A stretch of DNA of 64,000 bases from Nemopilema nomurai (Eukaryota; Cnidaria; Scyphozoa; Rhizostomeae; Rhizostomatidae), in NCBI GenBank assembly GCA_003864495.1, contig ML133379.1, positions 1,078,979-1,142,978 of the forward strand. Direction: 5' to 3'. Under the pieces are notes generated by a model. The model saw nothing but the letters and a program-made list of their open reading frames with translations, had not been told where the DNA came from and made no database searches. Of the stretch, positions 26,201-38,200 are shown one piece after another (the stretch's first letter is position 1; the number at the start of each line of letters is the position of its first letter). Made by a program: the position numbers and the translations under genes.

Positions 26201-29200
26201 CAATTTCCAGGACACTCTCGTCCTCGCAGCTGGCCTCTAGTTCGCCAAGCACTCCAAAACTTCTTATATACGGTGGCTAACGGAGCTTTCAAAGACGTAT
26301 GAGCCATGTCCGACTCGGCGGTGGTGTGACACGTGTAAAAGCTTGAAAATGTCCTGTGACGTGAGGCCTTCAAAACATCAAATTTAATCAAAGTTCCTCT
26401 GAAAAATCGTCAGGGTACCAACGACCAATTTCTTCATGAGACGTTCTCCAAAGCACGTTGTGGTGAATAAACAATCAAAGAAAATCAACTTCAACCGGAA
26501 AGTCCACTCCATTCGAATTAATTGAACCAATTCATCTTTTTTCCACGCTATCCGACTCTGTCACCAATTGTAACGATTCTGTGGTTCTTTGCTAGCGTGG
26601 AAGGAAGATGGCATGCTTAGGCCCGAAGGCCTAAGCCAAGTAAGACAACAGCGTAGCCAATAGATCAATGTATATCCAATCTGTTTCAAACAAGACTGAC
26701 CTAATGGTCACGAAATACACTGAATATAACACTGAGTATAATTGGAGATGACAATCAACAGTAATACGTCACTCTACAACAATGAACGTGATCACAATAA
26801 CGGAAACGACACATTGACATAAGACAATACATACTTGTTAACAAGATTAAGATCAATCACAGACACTGCTCGCAACACAGCTAATTAACAAAACCCTAAC
26901 ACGTTACATTACGATTGCAAAAAATAATTCGATAAATTGAATTTGCTTTGTGTACATCCAAATTGTTTAACAGACCTTGCTTACTTAAAATACGGTATGA
27001 TTTGATTCTTAAGAGAATTTTATTTTTAATTACGTGGTAGGCAATTTGAATTCACTTTTGTTTCATAGAAAGGTAAGGGTAGCTGAAGGTTCTTCGCACG
27101 CTAATGACAAATATGATATCTTCTAGCTTCTTCTGGCGTTGTTCGGGTTTCTGGTCACCTGGACTATGAAAATTCACTTGAAAAGCAGTTTTCACTCGAA
27201 ATTATTGCAGAGGATTCTGGTACTCCAAGATTGCATTCGAACACACAACTTGTAGTCAGAATCACAGATGTCAATGACAACCCCCCGGTTTTCAACAATA
27301 GTCAATTCAAGGTTACGATTTACGAAGGAGTGAGCATCGGAACTGTTTTTGCCCTTATTGCTGCAACCGATCGTGATGAAGGAAATAGCTCGCAGGTATT
27401 TTCGCCATTATAATAGATGCAAATGCATATGAAAGATAAGTAGTTGGTGCATTCCCTTGACTGTGATATGAGATGTTAGAAAGCTAATTTTCGAATCGTT
27501 CCGAAAACTAGCCCAAATAGGCGTTTACACGAGAACTGTTGGAACCGTTCCATTTAGGAGCCGTTCTCTTTTGGTTCCGCCACAGAAGTAGTTCCATTTG
27601 GAACCGATCCATTTGGCTCCCGTGTAAACAGGCAGAACCGCTTGGAACCGAGCCAAATGAGAACCCCTATGAAACGAGGGTGCTTTTGCACTGGTAGGTG
27701 CCTAATAAAATATGATCTTTGAAATATTTGTAGATTTTTTGCTGTTTGTTGAAAATCGAATTTGTTTGATTCTAGCTTGACAGTTAACGATGGATCGAGT
27801 AAAGAATCACGTGGTATCTTTTTTCCATTTTGATAGCCAATGTCCGAATTGCGTCTTGTTCAAAGTATACGTCAGGGAAGAATTTTGAACATGATTGCAA
27901 GAATGGAGTGTCAACGTGGCGTTTTAAGACGTTTGACCTAAATGAAAAATCGTCACCAAGATGCTAAAATAAGGTTCTGGTTTGAACCAGGGCATGTTAG
28001 TCCTCCCTCTGTCGAGGCCCTGAAGCGGAGCCGTTTTGTACCGTTCCACGGTTCTCGTGTAAACGCAAGCACGAAATATTTGGAACCGTTTCATGCCCAA
28101 CCTTTCCAAACAGAACCATTCCATTTTCTCTCGTACAAGGAAGGTTTTATACTCTATTTACACGACACTTTTTGAACTAGGTTGAACCCAGGTTGACCCC
28201 AACGCAAGTTTCATTTTGGCCGTGTAAAGTGACCCGACCTGGGTTCACCCCAGGTTAAGGAAATCCTACTTGAGAAGTGGGTAGAACCTAGGTTCAGCCT
28301 AGCTTGAGCGCCGTGTAAATGGAATGGGGGCGAACCTCGGTAAAGGAAAGCTCACCTGTCCTTTTCTCGTGCAAGGGCGCCAATACATGAACGTGCTTTT
28401 GAAGTTGAAGAAAAAATGAATGTGGAAAGCACTAGAAACCTTAATGGGCGACGAACATTGTGGGAGAATTAAGAAGTACTGAGGAAGTACTAGCATTGAT
28501 AACAATTTGGGGTGACTCTAGGATTTAACATTTAGAATTTAACAAATTAGGATTTACCAAGGTCTTGATAGCTGTTCCCGGAAACGCCCTATCTTTGAAA
28601 GAATTGCTACGTAGCTTTTCAGATAAAGGACGTCAAAAATGTTTGTCAACGCTAGTTTTCTCGTTCGGCGTCTCACAATCAAACAGTTTGCCCACTTCCC
28701 TCTGGACGCAACTTTCCGTCTTTCGGTGCGCCTTATCCTTGCTAATACAGTGCCTCGGCTGCACAAATAAACCAACATCAAACATACTCTCAATATAAAT
28801 ATTTTGCTTGGATGTAGTCCGCCATTTTGTCTCATTTCCAGCCAATACCAGTTAAAGATGTAAACTTGCGCCCGCGCGGAATGATGTCGTAGCCCAGGTT
28901 GAACCATCCAGTCGTGTACGTCAAACAGAGGGTGAACCAGGGTTGAAGAGTGTCGTATAAAGTGGGTAGTAATCATGTGAGGTCCACGCACAGTGTGCAG
29001 ACTTACCCTTGAAAGCAGACATTGTCTTTTTGCGACTGAGACAAAAAGGAGCCCTACAAACTTTTAAATAGAAATAATTTTTTCAGCTAGTAATTTCACT
29101 GAAATAAGTTTTTTTTTTTGCATCAGATTAAATACAAGATTCTTGAAGGAACCGACTACTTCAAAGTGAATGAGACGACGGGGGCCCTGAGCACTCTCAA

Positions 29201-32200
29201 AACGGTTGACCGCGAGAGAGACTCGGGATTTGATGTCAGCCTCGAAGCAAGTGACAATGGGACACCGTCTTTGCGCTCCTCCGTAAAGGTTAGCAATGCT
29301 GTTTACCTTCTTGTTGTAGTCTCTTTTGCTTTGAATACTTTGGGCTCAATCGCCTCCTTCCAGAGTTGCAATGCTTGGGGTGGTGCATGCTAACTTGAAT
29401 ATAACATCTTATTCTTGAAATTTGGACTAAAACCCAGCGTCAATGATTGCTGAACTCGAGTGGGGACATTCTTTTTTACCTTTGTGATAATACAGGTCCA
29501 TTTAAATATGTAACTCTGTCAACCTCCACAAATATTTGCGTAAAATTGGATACACCAATTTCGGTGTTGTGAGTGATGGGAAAAGTGAGTGTCGTCCATT
29601 GTTCTGAATACTCTGAAAAAGCATGGACTTGGCCCCTTGCAACTGTTTGTTTTTTTTCTTATTTGGCCATTTCCACTAAGCATTCAGCCCTCCCGTCCTA
29701 TTCATTGGAAAGAGTCTCTCGGCTAGAGCCAACTTCTGCTGCCTTACACCAGATATCAGACAATGATAACTTTCCTCAAAAGTTTGCAGCACATTACAGC
29801 AGCAACGGCATCTCTTCCAGATCTCTGTGCTTGTCTTGGACATCAATGACAACCCACCCGCGTTTAATCAGCAACATTACGTCAGGTTGATTTCCGAAGC
29901 AACAAATATTGGATCAGTTGTTGCTGTTGTTGTTGCATCCGACCCTGATGCCGGATTAAATGCAAAAATCAATTATTCCATCGTTCCTTCAATGAATACT
30001 GGTAAGTTTACTGGATTTTGATATGTATTTCGTGATCGCTTAATGAAGCAACCAACCTTGTGCTCTTAATGTCCATCGGTTCGTAAAAGATATTTAATGT
30101 CTGCGAAATCAGGAAAGATTTGCGTCTTTTGTAATATGCTCGCACTTTTTAGCATTATGTTGCAATCAATTTGCTTCAATCTGACATTTTTTTGTAGGAG
30201 CATTCAGAATGAATCATTTTTCTGGTGAAATATCTCTGGTTCAGAATCTTGATCGCGAGAAACTCAGCTTGATTCACTTGCAAGTCCTTGCGCAGGACAT
30301 GGGGAATCCCCCTCTAAACGATTCGGCGAATGTGTCGCTTTTCATATCAGACGAAAATGACAACTCACCTGTGATGAACCCAAGCACTCTGATCATCAAC
30401 ATTAAGGAGGTATGTGATATTTCTTTCTCGTATGAATTGCCTTCCTAAACTACTATTCAAAATATGAAAAGAAGTATTCTACGGTTTTTAAATTCTTGGT
30501 TTCAGTTACTACTTTGGTGTATTGAAAATGGAAAGTGATAGCAAAGAAGGTCGAACGAACCTGAGACGTCAATGTACAGTTTTTTCGAACCTACGCACTC
30601 CTGCGAGTTAAGCAGTTTTTCATACTAATGAACCTGTCTCTCTGTTAGGATGCCCCTGTCAACACATTTGTTGTCCAAATGAATGCAACTGACTCGGACC
30701 AGGATATGAATGCGGAGTTCCAGTTCTCTTTGGTGCATGGCGCATCCGACCTGTTTGCCATCCACCCTTCTTCAGGTGTCATCAGCACAATTGGCTCACT
30801 TGATCGAGAGCAGAGTGATCATCATTCCGTAAGGGCAACTCCCTTCTGTGTTTCTTTTATTTCTTCAATGCCGGCTTCATACAATCATTATTCGTTTCTG
30901 CAAGATACGTTTCTGCAAGGTACCAGATTTACAAATTCTTTCGTGCATTGAATTTGCTCGATGTCTCCACGGAAAATCTTGTTTTCCGGATCAGAATACA
31001 AGGATCTGGTTAAGATTGGGGATGGAAAATGCTGTTTTATACGGAAAGCGCGTTTGAGGTACAAAGAGGGAGAAGAAAGGCAATGCAAGAGACAAAAGAC
31101 AAGTTCAGTTGCAAAAGGCAAAAGTCACAAAGAAATTTGAATTAAAATTCCTAGTATTGACAATGCAGAAGTGGCTTTAAGTTGGCCCATCTTATTGACT
31201 TTTGTCTCCCCTACAAAAGATGGTATTGGGTCTTTCTCCTACCGTTGTATGCTATTAACGTCTTTCTGATTGCAAACGCATAGTCTGTGCTGTTATTTAC
31301 TCCAGCAACACAAAATAACTTTGTCAGTGGAGCATATTGCAATTCCATGCCCACTTTCCCATGTAGAACTACGAGCAGGTTTAACGTGATGTATGCAATG
31401 TAACTTTCTCACTCAAGGTCGTGGTGATGGCAAGTGACAAGGGTAAAGTGCCAATGCACGGCTTTGCTACAGTTAGAATCAACCTCGTAGATGTCAATGA
31501 CAACCCGCCGGAGTTCATTCAGGTAATACAAGATTCTTTCACATTCATTCAGGTAGTTCTCATTCCTTCTCATTCATTCAGGTAGTTCTCATTCCTTCTC
31601 ATTCATTCAGGTAGTTCTCATCCCTTCTCATTCATCCAGGTAGTACTCATTCCTTCTCATTCATCCAGGTAGTTCTCATTCCTTCTCATTCATTCAGGTA
31701 GTTCTCATTCCTTCTCATTCATTCAGGTAGTTCTCATTCCTTCTCATTCATACAGGTAGTACTCATTCCTTCTCATTCATTCAGGTAGTACTCATTCCTT
31801 CTCATTCATTCAGGTAGTTCTCATCCCTTCTCATTCATCAGGTAGTTCTCATCCTTCTCATTCATCCAGGTAGTTCTCATTCCTTCTCATTCATTCAGGT
31901 AGTTCTCATTCCTTCTCATTCATTCAGGTAGTTCTCATTCCTTCTCATTCATTCAGGTAGTACTCATTTCCTTCTCATCATTCAGGTAGTACTCATTCCT
32001 TCTCATTCATTCAGGTAGTACTCATTCCTTCTCATTCATCCAGGTAGTTCTCATCCCTTCTCATTCATTCAGGTAGTTCTCATTCCTTCTCATTCATTCA
32101 GGTAGTACTCATTCCTTCTCATTCATCCAGGTAGTACTCATTCCTTCTCATTCATTCAGGTAGTTCTCATTCCTTCTCATTCATTCAGGTAGTTCTCATT

Positions 32201-35200
32201 CCTTCTCATTCATTCAGGTAGTACTCATTCCTTCTCATTCATTCAGGTAGTACTCATTCCTTCTCATTCATTCAGGTAGTACTCATTCCTTCTCATTCAT
32301 CCAGGTTGTACTCATTCCTTCTCATTCATTCAGGTAGTTCTCATTCCTTCTCATTCATTCAGGTAGTACTCATTCCTTCTCATTCATCCAGGTAGTACTC
32401 ATTCCTTCTCATTCATTCAGGTAGTTCTCATTCCTTCTCATTCATTCAGGTAGTTCTCATTCCTTCTCATTCATTCAGGTAGTTCTCATCCCTTCTCATT
32501 CATTCAGGTAGTTCTCATCCCTTCTCATTCATTCAGGTAGTTATCATTCCTTCTCATTCATTCAGGTAGTTCTCATCCCTTCTCATTCATTCAGGTAGTT
32601 CTCATTCCTTCTCATTCATTCAGGTAGTTCTCATTCCTTCTCATTCATTCAGGTAGTTCTCATCCCTTCTCATTCATTCAGGTAGTTCTCATCCCTTCTC
32701 ATTCATTCAGGTAGTTATCATTCCTTCTCATTCATTCAGGTAGTTCTCATCCCTTCTCATTCATTCAGGTAGTTCTCATCCCTTCTCATTCATTCAGGTA
32801 GTTCTCATTCCTTCTCATTCATTCAGGTAGTTCTCATTCCTTCTCATTCATTCAGGTAGTACTCATTCCTTCTCATTCATCCAGGTAGTACTCATTCCTT
32901 CTCATTCATTCAGGTAGTTCTCATTCCTTCTCATTCATTCAGGTAGTTCTCATTCCTTCTCATTCATTCAGGTAGTTCTCATCCCTTCTCATTCATTCAG
33001 GTAGTTCTCATTCCTTCTCATTCATTCAGGTAGTACTCATTCCTTCTCATTCATTCAGGTAGTACTCATTCCTTCTCATTCATTCAGGTAGTTCTCATTC
33101 CTTCTCATTCATTCAGGTAGTTCTCATCCCTTCTCATTCATTCAGGTAGTTCTCATCCCTTCTCATTCATTCAGGTAGTTCTCATTCCTTCTCATTCATT
33201 CAGGTAGTACTCATTCCTTCTCATTCATTCAGGTAGTTCTCATCCCTTCTCATTCATCCAGGTAGTTCTCATTCCTTCTCATTCATTCAGGTAGTTCTCA
33301 TCCCTTCTCATTCATTCAGGTAGTTCTCATTCCTTCTCATTCATTCAGGTAGTTCTCATTCCTTCTCATTCATTCAGGTAGTTCTCATCCCTTCTCATTC
33401 ATTCAGGTAGTTCTCATCCCTTCTCATTCATTCAGGTAGTTCTCATTCCTTCTCATTCATTCAGGTAGTTCTCATTCCTTCTCATTCATTCAGGTAGTAC
33501 TCATTCCTTCTCATTCATCCAGGTAGTACTCATTCCTTCTCATTCATTCAGGTAGTTCTCATTCCTTCTCATTCATTCAGGTAGTTCTCATTCCTTCTCA
33601 TTCATTCAGGTAGTTCTCATCCCTTCTCATTCATTCAGGTAGTTCTCATTCCTTCTCATTCATTCAGGTAGTACTCATTCCTTCTCATTCATTCAGGTAG
33701 TACTCATTCCTTCTCATTCATTCAGGTAGTTCTCATTCCTTCTCATTCATTCAGGTAGTTCTCATCCCTTCTCATTCATTCAGGTAGTTCTCATCCCTTC
33801 TCATTCATTCAGGTAGTTCTCATTCCTTCTCATTCATTCAGGTAGTACTCATTCCTTCTCATTCATTCAGGTAGTTCTCATTCCTTCTCATTCATTCAGG
33901 TAGTTCTCATTCCTTCTCATTCATTCAGGTAGTACTCATTCCTTCTCATTCATTCAGGTAGTTCTCATTCCTTCTCATTCATTCAGGTAGTTCTCATCCC
34001 TTCTCATTCATTCAGGTAGTTCTCATTCCTTCTCATTCATTCAGGTAGTTCTCATTCCTTCTCATTCATTCAGGTAGTTCTCATCCCTTCTCATTCATTC
34101 AGGTAGTTCTCATTCCTTCTCATTCATTCAGGTAGTTCTCATTCCTTCTCATTCATTCAGGTAGTACTCATTCCTTCTCATTCATTCAGGTAGTTCTCAT
34201 TCCTTCTCATTCATTCAGGTAGTTCTCATCCCTTCTCATTCATTCAGGTAGTACTCATTCCTTCTCATTCATTCAGGTAGTTCTCATTCCTTCTCATTCA
34301 TTCAGGTAGTTCTCATCCCTTCTCATTCATTCAGGTAGTTCTCATTCCTTCTCATTCATTCAGGTAGTTCTCATTCCTTCTCATTCATTCAGGTAGTTCT
34401 CGTCCCTTCTCATTCATCCAGGTAGTACAAAATTCTTTCTCGATTAGCATACTGCTAAGCTTTTTTAAATAAAGTATGATGGATGCAAAATATGGACTTT
34501 TAGGCTTGTCGATCAATCTCCTTAATGTACCGAGTTTGATAACCAATAATGTTTTTCAGAACACTAATGTTGGCGAAAAGTTTTGTTTCCTTATTTTACG
34601 AACACGATCAAAGAATAAACGTTAGAGTAAACTGTAAAGTTGTTTGACGATAAACTTTTCTGTGGCTAAAATACCTTTTCAATTCACCATATAATATATA
34701 AATCTAAGACTTCAATCAGTTTGCTCAGAGATGTCTCAATTTACCGCCTCCTTATATTTCATTGTAGTCTTCTTCTCCTTTGGTCATATCTGAAAATGTA
34801 CCACCTGGCGCAATTATTGGACGTGTCCGTGCCATTGATAAGGATTATGGAACAAATGCTTACATCGAATACTACCTTGCAGGTATTTTCTACATTTATC
34901 ATCAGATCCAGCAGTTTTTTGCACTTTTTCACTCATTGTGGTTGTTTACTTCAGCTCTGCGACTTTAAGCAATCCTTTCTTATTGCAGATGAAAGTGGGG
35001 ACAAGTTTGCAATTGAAAGGACCACTGGCACTCTTATAAGTTTAAGACCGTTTGTAGGTTCCTTTATTCTTCAATGAAACTGCTGAAACTGCATTTCATG
35101 TTGTTATACAGGGCCATGCTATGTGCAAATCCTGCCATATATTAGTTACTTTTAATTAATAACTTGTCAATGTTGATAATTTGTACATTACCTTTGATTA

Positions 35201-38200
35201 CCTACGTGTTTTTTGTGGTGGAATGAAAGGTCCGGTTTCGTGTTTTAGGATAGGGAAGAAAAGGAATTTTACAACGTAAGCGTCAATGCAAGCAATACAA
35301 AGGCAGGCATCGTGAAAAGCACGGTCGAACTGTTTCCCTTGCGTGTTTTGGACACGAATGACAATGCACCATTCCTAGTGGCGTCATCGAAAACGGGGGT
35401 CGTGTCAGAAGATGCCACAATAGGGACGGAGGTACTTCAGTTAATAGGAAGTGACCGAGATAGGGTAAGACCCTGGCATTTTATCAATCTGTCAACCGCA
35501 GCAGCATGCTTTGCAGCAATCTTGGGATTTTTCAACAACCACTCCTATCCGGTGCATATGCAGCCAAACTAACGCACTAGAAATCGTCATTTAGCCTATG
35601 GCTAGGTATTCTCCAGCTCTGTTATCTTCAATATCGCACCTCAAAGCTTTCTAACTCTAAAGACGAAGATTGTTGGCTACCTACCTGTCACTTTAGGTGA
35701 ATATGAAGACAAACCATGCAAGAACGGTTTTCTTGACATTTTTGTGATCTTTGGCTCTCTCTGTTTTACTAGGGACTCAATGCTAAAATGTCCTTTAACA
35801 TTCTATATGGCAAAAGTGATGAATCGGCGGACTTTTTGGCAATCAACTCACAGACTGGAGTGCTCTCAACTCGCTTGAGTATCCTAGACAGAGAAACCAG
35901 GAACGTATCGGTAATACGCCACAACATTCTTCTTCGAATGGTATCATCGCTAGTTTGAAAAGTAGTTCTCGTTATCAAAGTATCACAGAACCTGGTTTGG
36001 TTCCTCCAAAGACAATGTAGCATTTTGCAATTTATGCATCTGTGCCACTTTGTTTTCTTGCTTTTTCAGGTGTCCATTGAAGTAAGTGATCTTGGGGAGC
36101 CACGCCGTCTGAACAGCACGGAAATGATTGTCATTCTTATTCATGACGTCAATGACCACCTGCCTGAATTCGCATCGGATGTTTTGAGGTACTGCCCGAA
36201 AGCTGCTCAAATCATAACCATCCATGGTGCTTGTTGTTTCTCCTTTTTTGCCCTTGGTCTCTGCAGTTTCTCACTGTTCTCTACTGTTTTTGTTTTTTTA
36301 GTCAATGCTCTCTACTATTTGAATGAAACAATTTATGATCCCATCCTTTTTTACGCGAACAGAACATCAATATTTGAAGGAAAGACAATTGGAACATTTT
36401 TAACACAACTTCAGGCTTTTGATAAAGACGAAGGATCCAACACCCAAAATGTCTATACAATAATTTCAGGCAACGAAGGAGGTATAAAGTCTTGTCTTAA
36501 ATTATTCTCTGCCATTTATTCCTTTTGATAGCAATCATAAGAATAGATTCATGTGTCTATGATTTGCTGCACTGTGACCTGTGGTTGTGGGCAAGCTCAT
36601 TTTCCATTTCCGTACCAAAAATGATCAAGTAATCAGCTCGGGTTCACAAAACCATACCCTTTTTTCAAATGGTCGACCAACCTGACTTGGTCACAAGAAG
36701 AAATCAAAAGTGGCTTTAGAAGAGGACTGTACTTCCAAGCCAACTTCTACAGTTTTGCTACAATACGCAATTTTGACGTCAAGCATTAAACATTTCACTA
36801 AACGCAAATCTGGCCTAATTATCTCGTGCCGACGTGAAAGCAACGCTTGCTCTATTTCAATGAAATTAAAAGCTTTAATTGAAAGGAGCGAAGAGCAATC
36901 AAATAGAAGTAACACCAACATATAAATCATTAATGGACAACTTCGTTCAAAGGAACTGAGAAACAAAACACGGAGCAATAATGGAGCAATAGAGTAAGTG
37001 AAAGACGAGCTACAACTTGTCAATAAGCTATTGTGCTTAACAAATTTGTAGCAATTATTGAATTATGTGCTTTGTCTTATTGTTTACTTTATTCTCTGAT
37101 ATGATACATTTCTTCAGGACATTTCAAAATCGATGCAGCAACTGGCATCATCCGGTCAAACCAATCATTGGACAGGGAGCGCATTTCATCTTACCTGCTA
37201 AACATTTCAGTTGCAAATGTTATCAAAATATACAAAAGCAAAGGTTCCACCCTTCACTTTGAGTTCAATGTTATACTCCTTTTTAGCAATGTTTCCTTTG
37301 AACTTTGCTAGAATTTCCTTCGAATTGTATCTTCCTGCTGATCGTTTTAGCTTTGCTCGAGCCGGTCTTTCAACAATCACAATTTTAATTTTAGTCCTTT
37401 TGCTAATGATCATTTCATTCTTTTCTCACCTTATTTTCATTCTAAACGAGGTTAAAATGGTAGCCGCGTCTGCTTGCTTAAAAACAAACGTTCATAAGGC
37501 AGTATCCCTGCTATAGATCGTACACGTGTGGCTACAAAACAGCAAATTTCTCACTTTTCACAGAACAATCACAGAACTACAGTACCGCAGCTTTGGTAAT
37601 AGATGTTCTTGATGTGAACGACAATGCACCATTTTTCACGCGGAATGTATTCACTGGAGGTATTATCAATTTCAAGGTTTTGCAGCCATTTTTAGTAATT
37701 TCACCATAAAGAACAAATGAGATGGGTGCATGCCTAGATTTGTTTTGAGATCAGCAAGGATTTTGCCCTACATGCCTTCTTTTAAACCCCTGCGGTATAG
37801 CTGTTTATTGAAAAAACTACCATTCATTCTTCAACTTCTTGTTTCTTTAAACAGAACTTTTTAGCCCATACCATGCGATTTTATCGACTTAAAACAAAAT
37901 CTTTCAAGGTATACCGTCGGGTGCGAGGATTGGAACTTACATAATGGACATTAAGGTGATTTTAATGAAAGCAAGCTACTATGTTTTCAGAAAAGTTAAA
38001 TACCATAATAATACCATGATAAGTTGTTTTTCCTTACAGTTATCTCAGCAAAGATTTATTGCTTCTTGATGAGCAATGCGCACTAAACAATCGTTTTTAT
38101 ATTTGATTTATGATTCTTTTTAACATATGTTAAGGGGATGTTTTCTAATCTTCATGGCTATTGGCAATTGTCGTCAGCAAGAGATCTTTTTTCTCACGTA

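Noticed and set aside
28554..28991. 145-residue minus-strand ORF
   Set aside because: Lies within an inverted-repeat element; no transposase or other motif recognised.
31523..34421. Array of about 29-base repeats as a CRISPR
   Set aside because: The repeats are directly adjacent with no spacers, in an intron of an animal gene.
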